Assembly (NCBI RefSeq): GCF_037971845.1
Contig: NZ_CP150227.1
Location: 3,720,001-3,784,000 of the forward strand
Source: Paenibacillus sp. FSL R5-0766
Lineage (GTDB): Bacteria > Bacillota > Bacilli > Paenibacillales > Paenibacillaceae
Direction of reading: 5' to 3'
DNA: 64,000 bases
This document shows, one piece after another, positions 45,872-57,800 of this stretch (positions within the stretch are counted from its first letter, which is position 1; each line of letters begins with the position of its first letter). Below the pieces are notes generated by a model. The model was not told the DNA's origin. It was given only the letters and a program-made list of their open reading frames with translations, and did not search any database. A program made the position numbers and the translations under genes.

Positions 45872-48800
45872 ATGCAAGATAACGAGCGGTTATCCTTACA
45901 GCACAAGCTGTGGAATTCATTAAACCAGAAGCTGATGCATGTGTTGATTGTTCAGATGGAACAGCTTGGAGATGTTGGAACGATGGCAGGAGCTTCGCAC
46001 TGCACTTCTTATCCTGGTGTGCTTCCTGCATACCAACGATGGATGGACCACACGCTTCACATTCTTCAGCGTAACCCGGAACTCGGTGAATTTGAACGAA
46101 GCAACATTTGGTCTGATTGGGAGGAGCACAAGGAGCGCTGGATTACACAGCCAGAAATGAGAGCAAGGGTGGAGCTTGCTGAGGTGATGATCCGGGCACT
46201 GCCCGACATTGTTACAGGCAAACAGTCCGCAACAGAGATCATGTTTCCGGGTGGCTCCATGTCAAGAGTCGAGGGAATATACAAACAAAATTCAATTGCT
46301 GATTATTTCAATGCACTGCTTGCAGATGAGGCCGCCAAGCTGATCAGGGATTTCTCCGGGCATGGCAATCGCAAGATCCGCATTCTTGAAATCGGCGCTG
46401 GAACTGGAGGAACAAGCTCCATGCTGTTTCAAAAGTTCGAGCCCTACCGTGAACTTATTCAGGAATACTGTTACACGGACGTCTCCAAATCTTTTCTACA
46501 ACATGCAAGGAAACAATATGGACCGCATTATCCCTACCTTACGTACAGCCTGCTCAATATTGAAGAGCCTTTGCATTCTCAGGGAGTTGAAGCGGGACGA
46601 TATGACCTGGTCGTGGCTACCAACGTGCTGCACGCCACACGTCAGATCCGCAATACTTTGCGCAATGCCAAAGCGTTGTTGACCTTGAATGGTAAACTGC
46701 TAATCAACGAAATTATTGAGGATTCCCTGTTTAACCATGTTACGTTTGGCTTGCTGACCGGATGGTGGCTGTTCGAAGACGAACAGGTGCGTATTCCCGG
46801 CACTCCGCTATTGCATCCGAATCAGTGGAAAACGGCACTCGAACTGGAGGGTTACTTTGACATAGAATTTCCCGCATCCAACGCCGAAGGACTGGGCCAG
46901 CAAATTATAAGCGCAGCGAGTGACGGAATAGTCCGGCAGAAACACATCTTTTCATCAGCGACTCAGATGCTGCCAGCGGCGGGAAAGGAAGAGCCTCTAA
47001 AGCCACAAGAGACTATTACAGTTCAAGAACCAGAACCAGCCTTAAACGCGTTAAACTCGAAAAACCCTGCTGTAGATGACAGGGAATTAAAACAAGCATG
47101 TATGATGTATTTACAAAAGATGATCGGTGCCATTCTGGATGTAGAACCAGAGCAAATCGATCCCGCGGAAGCTCTAGAAATGTATGGACTGGATTCAATT
47201 CTCATCATCCAGTTAACTGAGCAGCTAAATAAGGAAATGGGGGAGCATGTGAGCAGCGTGCTCTTTTTTGAATATACAACTCTTGACGCACTGGTCAATC
47301 ATTTTGTGGAAAAGCGCAAGTTTGAGCTGATCTCGATGCTTGGGTTAACGGAAATGCAACAGGAATCGATAACAGAGCCTGAACTGAAAATTGGTGATTT
47401 TTCGGCAGAAGCTGCTACTCACCTAACTGATCGTTACAAGCAGCAACAACCCTCTGAGGCAACAGGTGAAGTAGCCATCATCGGGCTTGCCGGGCGTTAC
47501 GCTCAGGCTGATGATATGGCAGAATTTTGGGACAATTTGATGCAGGGCAAAAATTGTATTACAGAAATACCTTCACAACGTTGGGATTGGAAAACTCACT
47601 ATCATTCGGAGAAAGGACAAAAAGGAACGTCTTACAGCAGGTGGGGAGGATTTATTCGTGGTATCTATCACTTTGACCCGTTGTTCTTCCATATTTCTCC
47701 TAAAGAGGCCGAACAAATGGACCCTCAGGAGCGGCAGTTCCTGCAAACGGTCTATGTTGCCATCGAAGATGCGGGTTATACGCCTCAGGCTCTTGCCGAT
47801 GCGGGTACAGTTGGTGTGTACGCAGGTGTAATGAATGGCAACTATCCTACGGGAGCTTCCTTTTGGTCCATAGCCAATCGGGTATCCTACACGTTTAATT
47901 TCACGGGGCCAAGCCTGGCCGTGGATACGGCATGTTCTTCCTCCTTGACGGCCATTCACCTGGCAATGGAAAGTCTGCGCAACGGCACCTGTGACGTAGC
48001 CATCGCAGGCGGTGTGAATCTGATCGTTGACCCTGTTCATTATGTCAGGTTATCCGAAAAAACCATGCTGACTCCAGACAACGAGTGCAGTCCTTTTGGA
48101 GAGGGAGCCAACGGTTTTGTGGACGGGGAGGGTGTTGGTGCATTACTGCTCAAACCGCTTCATCTGGCGGAGGCCGACGGGGATTTTATTTACGGCATCC
48201 TTAAAGGAAGCATGATTAATGCAGCGGGTAGAACAAAAGGGTACACCGTGCCCAATCCCGGCCAGCAGGCAAAGGTGATCAGCGAAGCCATCTCACGATC
48301 TGGCGTAGATGCCCGGACCATCAGTTATGTTGAGGCACATGGCACCGGCACTGCACTGGGTGACCCGATTGAAATCGAAGGCTTGCGCAGGGCATTTGAG
48401 AAACATACCGCGGATAGACAATTTTGCGCGATCGGCTCGGTGAAGTCGAACATTGGCCATGCCGAGAGTGCGGCTGGCATCGCCGGGGTCAGCAAAATAT
48501 TGCTGCAAATGCGTCACGGTTGCCTGGTGCCTTCACTGCATGCAGAGAGCAGCAACCCGAATATCCGGTTCAGTCAAACCCCATTTCACGTTCAGCAGCA
48601 CATGACTCCATGGATTCGTCCCGTACTGGATACACCTGAAGGCATGCGCGAATATCCACGGATTGCGGGTATCTCCTCATTCGGGGCAGGCGGTGCCAAT
48701 GCCCATGTCATCCTTGAGGAATACAGGACGGATAACAAGGTGGGCCAGAAATCGATGATGGCAGGGGATTCCAATGCACCGGTAATGATCGTTTTATCGG

Positions 48801-51781
48801 CAAAAACCGAAGATCGCCTCAGGATAAAGGTGAGACAGCTTGTACAATCCGTTAAGGACAACGCTTATACGGACATACATCTCGCCCGGATCGCCTACAC
48901 ACTGCAAACCGGAAGAGAAGAGATGGAATGCAGATGCGCTTTCACGGCGTATACCATCAAGGAGATGGTAAGCAAATTGCAGGCGTATCTCAACGAGGAA
49001 ACGGCACATGAACAGATATTCACCGGAGAGATCGACATTGAACGGAATGACAATCGACTTGTAGACGATGACGATATGCAGGAGCTGGCATCCAGCTGGA
49101 TGCGCAAACGAAAAACAGTTCGGCTTCTGGAGCAATGGGTTCGCGGAATGAAGTTGGATTGGCACCAATGGTATGGAACGGTTAAACCACAGCGAATCAG
49201 CCTGCCGGGATATCCTTTTGCGGAAGAACATTACATGATACCTTCTTTATCCTCCTCCTCATCGGGGAATGAAGGCTTTGAAGCCACAAACGTCGTAGCG
49301 CGAAGCCAGCCAGAATGGCTGCATCCGCTGCTGCATAAAAACACCAGTTATTTGGGCAGTCAGCGGTTTAGCTCACGTTTTACCGGAAACGAATCATTTC
49401 TGCGTGATCATCAAGTAAGAGGGGTGAGCATATTACCCGGAGCGGCTCAACTGGAGATGGCTGCAGCAGCTCTACGGCATTCCCTGCCGCCCGAAGAACA
49501 TAACAGACAGCAAAACAGAAACGATCATATTCGTCTGCATGATCTGGTATGGTTGCATCCCGCATCTGTAGAGGATCAGCCGTTGTCTGTACATCTTGAA
49601 TTGCAGGCCGAGCGACACCAACAGGGGTACCGGTTTGAAATTACAAGCAATACGAAGGCTGAGGCTCCATCCGTATTATGCAGTCAAGGATTCGTTTCCC
49701 TAATTCACTCCACAGGGGACACGCCTGTATTCCAACCTGCTGATTGGCATAAGCGTCATGGCAACAAGACCGTTCCACCTGAGAGAGGATATGAATTTTT
49801 TTCTCGAATAGGTCTGGTTTATGGAAGCACTCACCGCTGCATCTCACATTTGTATACAGGACAGCACAGCGTTATGGCACGACTAGCCATGCCATTGTCT
49901 GGTACAGAAAGTCTGAAGGAATACGGACTCCACCCATCCATGCTAGATTCGGCTTTTCAGGCCTGTCTGGCACTTGCTATGGATTTGAGTCAGTTGAGCA
50001 AGGAAGAAGGTCTTTCGCCTGAGCCCTGGCTGCCATATGCACTGCAACAAGCAGAGATTTACAGACCATGTTCTTCTGTTATGTGGGTAGAAGTCCGTTA
50101 TACTGCGGGCAGTGGTCCTGGGAATTCCATGCCTCGTTATGATCTCACGCTCTATAGTGATGATGGATTGCTTTGCGCAAAGTTTGAAGGTTTGGCGTTA
50201 CGGAAGTGGGCAGCCACGCCCCAATCCCAGCAGGATTGGACCGGAGAGGAAGTTGGCTTGACTAATCCGTTTGGGGATCATTTCAATAATCTGCATGCCC
50301 TGGAGCCCTGGACACAAGATCTGACCATGTCGGCGGCAGCGGCAGCAGCTGAAAATAATGCTAAACTGGCCGTTCTTACAACGGTATGGGCCCCTTTCCC
50401 ATTAGAGCAGCAATCATCAAGTGAAGACGTTTCCGGCACTGAGGCGTTTTCGGCGGGAAAACTTCTGATTCTCTGCGAAAATGCCGACATGAACATTCGG
50501 TTCCCGAGAGGGGATGATTTTCGACAGATTGTCTTTCCGAGACAGGCATCTGTGGCACAGATGGTGGATATGCTTGCTGCCGAAGGAGATTGCGATCATA
50601 TGATCTGGCATTGTCGCCCCGGTATGTCCGAGAATCACATGACAGAAACAAACAGGGAAGAGCAGGAAAGCTTCGTACCCGAACTTACTCGTTTTTTCAG
50701 ATTTGTCAAAAGCCTTCTGCACCTGGGATATGGCTCCAGAAGTCTTCACCTCACGGTCGTTACAACGAATGCGCAAGCGCTCGCCTTCGATGATACGATC
50801 GATCCGGACCAGGCTGCTATTCATGGGTTGACGGGTTCACTTGCTAAGGAATATGCGCATTGGTCCATTCGCGTCATTGATCTGAATGGTGGCGAAATTC
50901 TCCCAATGGATGCTATTGCAGATATGACCCCGGACCCCCACGGAAACGCATATGTGTGGAGGGATCAGGAATGGTATCGCCAGGAATTGGTGCCTATAGA
51001 ATACGATTCCGTTCCACTAGCCGCTTATCGGCAGGGAGGGGTCTATTTGGTTATTGGCGGAGCCGGAGGAATTGGCGAAGTCTGGACACGTTATATGATT
51101 GCGACCTACAACGCCCAAGTGATCTGGCTAGGAAGAAGTCCCCTTAGTCCCAAGATTCGCCATAAAATCGAACAGTTGGGCCAGTTAGGGCCGGAACCTC
51201 TATATATCCAGGCAGACGTTTCGCTCCCCGGTCGTCTGGAACAGGCTTATGAGTCTGTCATAAAGCGGTATGGACAGGTGAATGGAATAATCCACTCTGC
51301 ACTAGTGTTGTCTGACAGAAGTTTGGCGCGTATGGATGAGGAGATTTTCAACAACGTGCTGTCAGCCAAAGTTCAAATTAGTGAACAAGTGAATGCATTA
51401 ATGAGTCGACTTCGGAAGCAACCCGATTTTGTCTTGTTTTTCTCTTCGCTGAACTCCTTTATGAAACTGCCAGGTCAGGGCAACTATGTAGCTGCCTGCT
51501 GTTATGCCGATGCCCTGGCCTCGCAGATGAACAGGAAATGGCCTGGACGGATCAAAGTGGTCAACTGGGGATATTGGGGCAGTGTTGGTTCGGTCGTATC
51601 TGAGCAGGTAAGGCAAAGCATGCATCAGAAAGGCATTGGTTCTATTGAAGCTGAGGAAGCCCATCCCATTCTGGAATGGCTGATGTCAGGTTCCCTGCAA
51701 CAGGCCGTCATACTCAAGATGACCCGCAAACCCGAAATGCTTGTACTAAATGAAAATCAAATGTTAACGGTATATCGTTAG
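45872..51781 (+). CDS. trans-AT PKS 2: cMT-ACP-KS-DH-KR
   Basis: A 1,969-residue PKS from ATG 45872 (AGGAGG 9 bases upstream; the ATG at 45839 has no ribosome binding site). Order: C-methyltransferase (about residues 110-355; LEIGAGTGGTSSMLF) and ACP (about 405-480; GLDSI, Ser442) complete the PKS1 module. Then KS (about 532-950; Cys688 in DTACSSSL, EAHGTGT, SNIGHAESA), DH (about 1149-1450; HQVRGVSILP, HPSMLDSAFQ), structural KR half, and KR (about 1722-1955; GGAGGIG, LSD, GNYVAA). Every catalytic motif looks intact. It stops after KR; the next cMT-ACP begins PKS3, 41 bp downstream. Confidence 0.94.
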   Translation: MQDNERLSLQHKLWNSLNQKLMHVLIVQMEQLGDVGTMAGASHCTSYPGVLPAYQRWMDHTLHILQRNPELGEFERSNIWSDWEEHKERWITQPEMRARVELAEVMIRALPDIVTGKQSATEIMFPGGSMSRVEGIYKQNSIADYFNALLADEAAKLIRDFSGHGNRKIRILEIGAGTGGTSSMLFQKFEPYRELIQEYCYTDVSKSFLQHARKQYGPHYPYLTYSLLNIEEPLHSQGVEAGRYDLVVATNVLHATRQIRNTLRNAKALLTLNGKLLINEIIEDSLFNHVTFGLLTGWWLFEDEQVRIPGTPLLHPNQWKTALELEGYFDIEFPASNAEGLGQQIISAASDGIVRQKHIFSSATQMLPAAGKEEPLKPQETITVQEPEPALNALNSKNPAVDDRELKQACMMYLQKMIGAILDVEPEQIDPAEALEMYGLDSILIIQLTEQLNKEMGEHVSSVLFFEYTTLDALVNHFVEKRKFELISMLGLTEMQQESITEPELKIGDFSAEAATHLTDRYKQQQPSEATGEVAIIGLAGRYAQADDMAEFWDNLMQGKNCITEIPSQRWDWKTHYHSEKGQKGTSYSRWGGFIRGIYHFDPLFFHISPKEAEQMDPQERQFLQTVYVAIEDAGYTPQALADAGTVGVYAGVMNGNYPTGASFWSIANRVSYTFNFTGPSLAVDTACSSSLTAIHLAMESLRNGTCDVAIAGGVNLIVDPVHYVRLSEKTMLTPDNECSPFGEGANGFVDGEGVGALLLKPLHLAEADGDFIYGILKGSMINAAGRTKGYTVPNPGQQAKVISEAISRSGVDARTISYVEAHGTGTALGDPIEIEGLRRAFEKHTADRQFCAIGSVKSNIGHAESAAGIAGVSKILLQMRHGCLVPSLHAESSNPNIRFSQTPFHVQQHMTPWIRPVLDTPEGMREYPRIAGISSFGAGGANAHVILEEYRTDNKVGQKSMMAGDSNAPVMIVLSAKTEDRLRIKVRQLVQSVKDNAYTDIHLARIAYTLQTGREEMECRCAFTAYTIKEMVSKLQAYLNEETAHEQIFTGEIDIERNDNRLVDDDDMQELASSWMRKRKTVRLLEQWVRGMKLDWHQWYGTVKPQRISLPGYPFAEEHYMIPSLSSSSSGNEGFEATNVVARSQPEWLHPLLHKNTSYLGSQRFSSRFTGNESFLRDHQVRGVSILPGAAQLEMAAAALRHSLPPEEHNRQQNRNDHIRLHDLVWLHPASVEDQPLSVHLELQAERHQQGYRFEITSNTKAEAPSVLCSQGFVSLIHSTGDTPVFQPADWHKRHGNKTVPPERGYEFFSRIGLVYGSTHRCISHLYTGQHSVMARLAMPLSGTESLKEYGLHPSMLDSAFQACLALAMDLSQLSKEEGLSPEPWLPYALQQAEIYRPCSSVMWVEVRYTAGSGPGNSMPRYDLTLYSDDGLLCAKFEGLALRKWAATPQSQQDWTGEEVGLTNPFGDHFNNLHALEPWTQDLTMSAAAAAAENNAKLAVLTTVWAPFPLEQQSSSEDVSGTEAFSAGKLLILCENADMNIRFPRGDDFRQIVFPRQASVAQMVDMLAAEGDCDHMIWHCRPGMSENHMTETNREEQESFVPELTRFFRFVKSLLHLGYGSRSLHLTVVTTNAQALAFDDTIDPDQAAIHGLTGSLAKEYAHWSIRVIDLNGGEILPMDAIADMTPDPHGNAYVWRDQEWYRQELVPIEYDSVPLAAYRQGGVYLVIGGAGGIGEVWTRYMIATYNAQVIWLGRSPLSPKIRHKIEQLGQLGPEPLYIQADVSLPGRLEQAYESVIKRYGQVNGIIHSALVLSDRSLARMDEEIFNNVLSAKVQISEQVNALMSRLRKQPDFVLFFSSLNSFMKLPGQGNYVAACCYADALASQMNRKWPGRIKVVNWGYWGSVGSVVSEQVRQSMHQKGIGSIEAEEAHPILEWLMSGSLQQAVILKMTRKPEMLVLNENQMLTVYR

Positions 51782-51822
51782 ACCAAGTGCACATTGACCG
51801 ATATGCAAAGGGAGTGTAGTAG

Positions 51823-54800
51823 ATGATCATTACAGAACATATGGATTCGGTTCAGGAGCAGATGAGCAGCATCGAACGGCTTCTTATTCGGTTATTATGG
51901 GGCCAGCTGCACAATGCGGGATGTATGGACGAACATTTTGTGTTTGAAAAGTTTGAAAAAACGGTTCGCCCATTCTATCAGAAATGGCTGAATGAAAGTC
52001 GCTTGATGCTTGCCGAATATGCCCAGGAGTTGCCTGGTCCGGTTGAAAGCCTCCAATCAGAAGAGATTGCGGCATGGACCCGGTTATCCTGGGAGGCATG
52101 GGAGAGCAGACTTCCGGGCTGGACCTCACATCCCGATGTGCGCGCTTATGCGAGATTGGCCGATTCGATGATTCGTGCTCTTCCGGACATTCTCAAAGGA
52201 CATAGGGCCGCTACCGAGGTGATGTTTCCCGACTCGTCGATGCATATGGTTGAAGGTATTTATAAACACCATGCCATTGCCGATTATTTCAACGGAACTC
52301 TTGCGGAACAGGCGCTGAGCGTAATCAATGAATTGACGTCCGAGATCACAGGACACAGGAAAGTAAACATTCTGGAAATTGGCGCCGGTACGGGAGGCAC
52401 AAGCGAAGTCGTTTTTGAAAAGTTAAAACCCGTCGCACACAAAATACAAGAATACTGTTATTCGGATATATCCCGTGCCTTTCTCATGCATGCTGAGCAG
52501 CAGTATGGACCCTCAGTACCCTATTTGACATACAAAATTGCCGATTTGAAAATTCCTTTTGCCGAGCAAGGCATTGAACCGGGTAGGTACGATCTCATTA
52601 TTGCGAGCAACGTACTGCATACCACTCCGGATATCCGAGACACACTTCGCATGATCAAGGCATCACTCAAAAAGGATGGACAATTGCTGTTAAACGAGAT
52701 TACGCGCAAAACCGTAATAAATCACCTGACCTTTGGACTGCTGGAGGGTTGGTGGCAATACACGGATGAGAATGTCCGCATCCCGGGGTGTCCGGCCTTG
52801 TCGGCCGCAAACTGGAAAAAAATGCTTCAGCGGGAAGGCTATCATTCCGTTCATTACCCGTCAGCACAGGCAGACCGCTATGGACAGCACATAATAGCCG
52901 CCAAAAGTGACGGTATCGTCATTCGCGCTAACGGTTCTGCACCTGTTGTTAAAAACGTTTTTCAACCCAGTCATCCTGCCGATATCCTACACCAGAACGA
53001 ATCGTTCTATGAACAGGAGCAGCCCGCTGCGGATCATGGGATCATCACCACGGAGATGACTGAACAGTTTGTGAAAAAGGCGATCCGTGAAAGCATCGCA
53101 GAGGACCTCAAGATGGAACAGTCCAGAATCCAGAACAATCGCAGCTTCTCGGACTATGGCGTCGATTCCATTATTGCCGTCCATCTGGTCAACGTGCTTA
53201 ATCAGAAGTGCCAACTGACCTTGCAGACGACCGTGCTGTTCGACTATAACAATGTGGATCGTCTGACAGAACACATTTTGCAGGAATACGGAAAAACGAT
53301 CGAATCACTGCTCTTGCAGAGTCAGTCTAGGGAGCCAGAACCGGCAGCTGCAATAGCATCAGATACAGCAACAACCATTTTCCAGGGCACATCGCTGCCT
53401 TCCGAATCTGTCAATTATGCATCAGTTCCCTTTGTAGATAGCAGCAACGCGAAAGCACCTAATACACGAATCAATGACAAGACCTCGGGGTCTTATTTTT
53501 ATCGGACACATATTGGCAGCCCCTCGGAGATCAACGATCTTCAGCTTCATCAGACCCTTGTGCAGGAGTTGTTGCCTGACGAAGTGCGTATTTCGGTCAG
53601 AGCGTTTTCCCTGAATTTTGGGGATTTACTCTGTATTCGGGGTCTGTATCCGACCATGCCGCCGTATCCTTTTACACCAGGCTTTGAGGCAGCTGGTATT
53701 GTAGTCGAAACAGGTTCCTCCGTTACAACGGTAAAAACCGGCGATGAAGTAGTGTTCTATGCAGATGCCTCTCTCGGAGCGCATGCCACCGCCATTACGT
53801 GTAAAGCAGAGCAAGTGTTTGCCAAACCTGATCGGCTTACTCATGAGGAAGCTTGCTCGCTGCCCGTCGTAGCCATGACTGTCATTGCCGCCTTCCGCAA
53901 AGCCAATATTCAACCCGGCGAACGGGTTCTAATCCAAACGGCAACCGGAGGTGTCGGACTTGTAGCCATTCAGCTTGCCCGCCATTTTGGTGCAGAAATT
54001 TTCGCCACGGCCAGCATGCAGCACAAGCTTGATTATTTGCAGGAAATGGGCGCAAGCTATGTAATCAACTATGCCACTACGGACTTTGAACAGGAAGTAG
54101 AGCGGCTCACGAACGGAGAAGGAGTACACGTCATTCTGAATACCCTGCCAGGCAAGGCACTGCAAAAAGGATTAAACTGTCTCGCGCGGAACGGAAGATA
54201 CATCGAGATTGCAATGACAGCTCTCAAAAGCGCCCATGCGATCAACCTGTCGGGACTCAATCACAACCAGAGCTTCTATAGTCTGGATCTGCGCAAGCTA
54301 GGCATGGAACAGCCTGAAATGCTCGAGGAATACAGGCAAGAGATGATGCAGTGGGTAGAAAAAGGGGTCATCCGTCCCCTGATCGGTCAGACATTCCCGA
54401 TGGACAGATTGCAGGAAGCCTATCGCTGTATGGATCAACGAAAAAATATCGGAAAAATTGTCATTAACGTGCCGGAATATATGCGCTATCAGCCTGCCAC
54501 TGCTGCTCTTCCAGTCGATTCTGCCGGTGTCACTACTCGAGTCCGGATTGAAAGTGACGGATTGGGAAACAAAAGCGAAGAGCTGACAACATATGAGCCG
54601 GTGGCGATCATTGGCATGAGCGGCCGATTTGCGGGTTCGCGCGACGTAGCGGAATTGTGGTCGCATCTCGAAAAGGGAGATGACCTGATCCAACACGAGC
54701 AGCGCTGGAATCTTGCCAAGCATTATGGAGCTGATGTTTCCTTTTGCGACCAGGGCAGCTTTTTGGATAATATTCATGCGTTTGATCCGCTCTTTTTTAA

Positions 54801-57800
54801 CATTTCCGGGCAAGAGGCTGCCTACATGGACCCTCAGCAACGGATTTTTCTGGAGGAAGCCTGGAGAACATTCGAGGATGCCGGTTATGCCGGCGACTCG
54901 ATGCAGGGCCGTAAATGCGGCGTATACGTTGGCTGTACGGAAATGGATTATGGACAGCTGATGGGTGAACAGCCTCCGGCTCAGTCGTTCTGGGGGAAAG
55001 CCGGGTCCATCATTCCAGCCAGGATTGCCTATTATCTCGATTTGAAAGGTCCTGCCATTGCGGTAGATACCGCCTGCTCCAGCTCATTGGTGGCAATTCA
55101 TCTGGCATGTCAATCGCTCTGGGCGAGGGAAACGGAAATGGCGCTTGCGGGCGGGGTATTTATTCAATCGACTCCCCAGTTCTATATGGATGCCAACCGT
55201 GCAGGCATGCTCTCAACCACCGGGCGATGTCGTACGTTTGATGAACGGGCAGACGGTTTTGTGCCAGGAGAAGGAGCTGGAGCGGTTCTGCTGAAGCCGC
55301 TCAGTGATGCTGTACGTGATGGAGATCACATACATGGCGTAATTCGCGGAACAGGCATCAATCAGGATGGTACGACCAACGGAATTACTGCACCAAGTGC
55401 CAAATCACAGACCGCTTTGGAGAAACAGGTCTATGATCGCTTCGGTATTGATCCGGCAAGCATTCAGCTGGTAGAGGCGCATGGAACCGGAACCCGGCTC
55501 GGGGACCCGATCGAGTTCCAGGCGCTCACTAACGCATTTTCGTCATATACGGATCAGAAGCAATACTGTGCGCTGGGCTCCATCAAAACCAATATCGGGC
55601 ATCTGGCAACCGCTGCGGGCATTGCCGGATTGATCAAGGTTTTGCTTTCCTTGCGTCACAAGCGCATCCCAGCTTCACTGCATATGGAAAAGCCCAATCC
55701 CAACATTACATTCGGGGACAGCCCTTTTTATGTCAATACGGAGACCAAGCCATGGGACACCGAAAAAGGCCAGAAGAGAAGGGCTGCGATCAGTTCATTT
55801 GGATTCAGCGGAACCAATGCCCATATGGTCATTGAGGAGGCACCCCCGCGTCCGGCTGCCAGCTCCGACCTGCGGCCCGGATATCTGATTGCACTGTCAG
55901 CCCGTACCGCGGATCAACTACGTCAGCAAGCTGAGCAGTTTGTGTCCTATGCAAAAGTAAACTCCGCGGTGGAAAGTCTGCACATGAGTTATACCTTACT
56001 TACAGGCAGACCTCATTTGGCCCATCGAATGATCTGCATTGCCCGCAACGGGGAGCAGCTTGTAGATCAGTTGAGTGAGTGGCTTGCAAAAGGGGAGAGC
56101 AATTCAGTAACCAGCGGGTTCGTTAATCGAAACGAACAACGCGGCAACGCCTCGTTGAAACGATACGCCACCGAATGTATAAGGCAGTGCCGGGAAACGG
56201 AGGATTCCTCTGTTTATCTGGAACATTTGTCAGCCCTCTGCGAAATGTATGTACAGGGCTACGATCTTTCATTTGACAAGCTGTTTCCAATATCTGCACA
56301 GCGTATCCCGCTCCCGACTTACCCCTTTGCAGGGGACGACTACTGGGTACCGGCACGTGAAGATACTCAGCAGGTTAAACAACCGCCGAGTGCCGAACAT
56401 GCTTTTGGAACAGTGCTGCATCCACTGGTTCACAGAAACACATCCAGCGTGAAGCAATTGCAATATTCGTCCGCTTTCAGCGGTCAGGAATTCTTTTTCA
56501 AGGATCACTTGGTGAAGGGAATGAAGGTGCTTCCGGGTGTAGCTCATTTGGAGTGGGTATGCTTTGCAGCAGATACGGCATGGGGTGAGTTCTCGGATTC
56601 GAGGATGATTCGCTTGAGAAACGTGATCTGGTCTGCCCCGTTGATTCTGAATGAAACATCAGCGTCCTTTGCCATCCGTTTTCGTCCTGTCGAGCAGACA
56701 AAGGAAGACGAAACGATGCACTTTGAAATTGTTCAGGAGCAGGGAAAGGAAAGCGATCAATATAAACAAGTATACAGTCAAGGCCAAGTTATGCTCGCCA
56801 AGCTTCCTGCCCAAATGGAGCGGGATATTCAAACCGAACTTGCGGCTTGCACACCCAGCCCGGTCCATGCCGAAGCATTCTACGCTGCATCCGCTCAAAC
56901 GGGCATTGTCCTTGGGCCGGGCTTGCGCGGGATACAGTCTGTATATGTTGGGCAGGATCGTGTCATAGCACACTTGTCACTCCCGCAATCTCTGACTGCT
57001 TCGGGTGAAGATTATATTCTTCATCCGAGCTTGATGGACTCAGCACTTCAGGTCACCATCGGATATCTGCTCGGCATTGTGACTGACCAAGCTGCCTCAG
57101 GCAGGCCTGCGCTGCCGTTTGCGCTGGAGCAGTTGGATATTCTGGGCTCCTGCTCAGCGGAGATGTGGGCGGTTGCCACGTACAGTTCAGGAAACAGCCG
57201 GGACAGCAAAATTCACAAGCTGGACGTAGATCTGTGTGACATGAACGGAGTGGTACGTATACGCATGACCGGATTTACACCGCGTGTTCTGGAGAAAGAT
57301 TTCGATACACAGAAGGAAGAAAACGTGAGGCCGATTCTAATGGCGCCGGAATGGAAGCCGCTTGAGATCTCTTCCGACCAATCAGCCGCTAAGTACAACA
57401 GTCATCTGATCTTGATTTCGGATCACTTTACAGGGCAGCTATCTTCATTGCGTGAATCGTTTCCTCACGCCCGCTGCGAACGACTGGCAACGGACATATT
57501 TGCATCCGTAGAGCGATTTGAGCAAGACAATGCATTGCTGCACCCGCTTGCAAGCTTTTTTACTGAGTCAGCTGCACACCTGCTCGAAGAAATTAGGCAA
57601 ATAGTGAACACGGAAACCGGAAGTACACTTATTCAGCTCGTTATTCCTTTCGAGGAAGAGGGGCAGGGCGGTCTGCTCAACGGCCTTGCCGGGATATTAT
57701 TGACGGCTTCTAGAGAGCATCGACAGTTAACATGTCAGCTCATTCAGCTGCACTCCTCCATACAAACAGGAGAACTGATTGATAAAATGGCTTCTGAGAG

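Noticed and set aside
54298..54840. Minus-strand open frame of 180 codons inside PKS3
   Set aside because: Antisense to ER and KS coding sequence that is continuous across the region.
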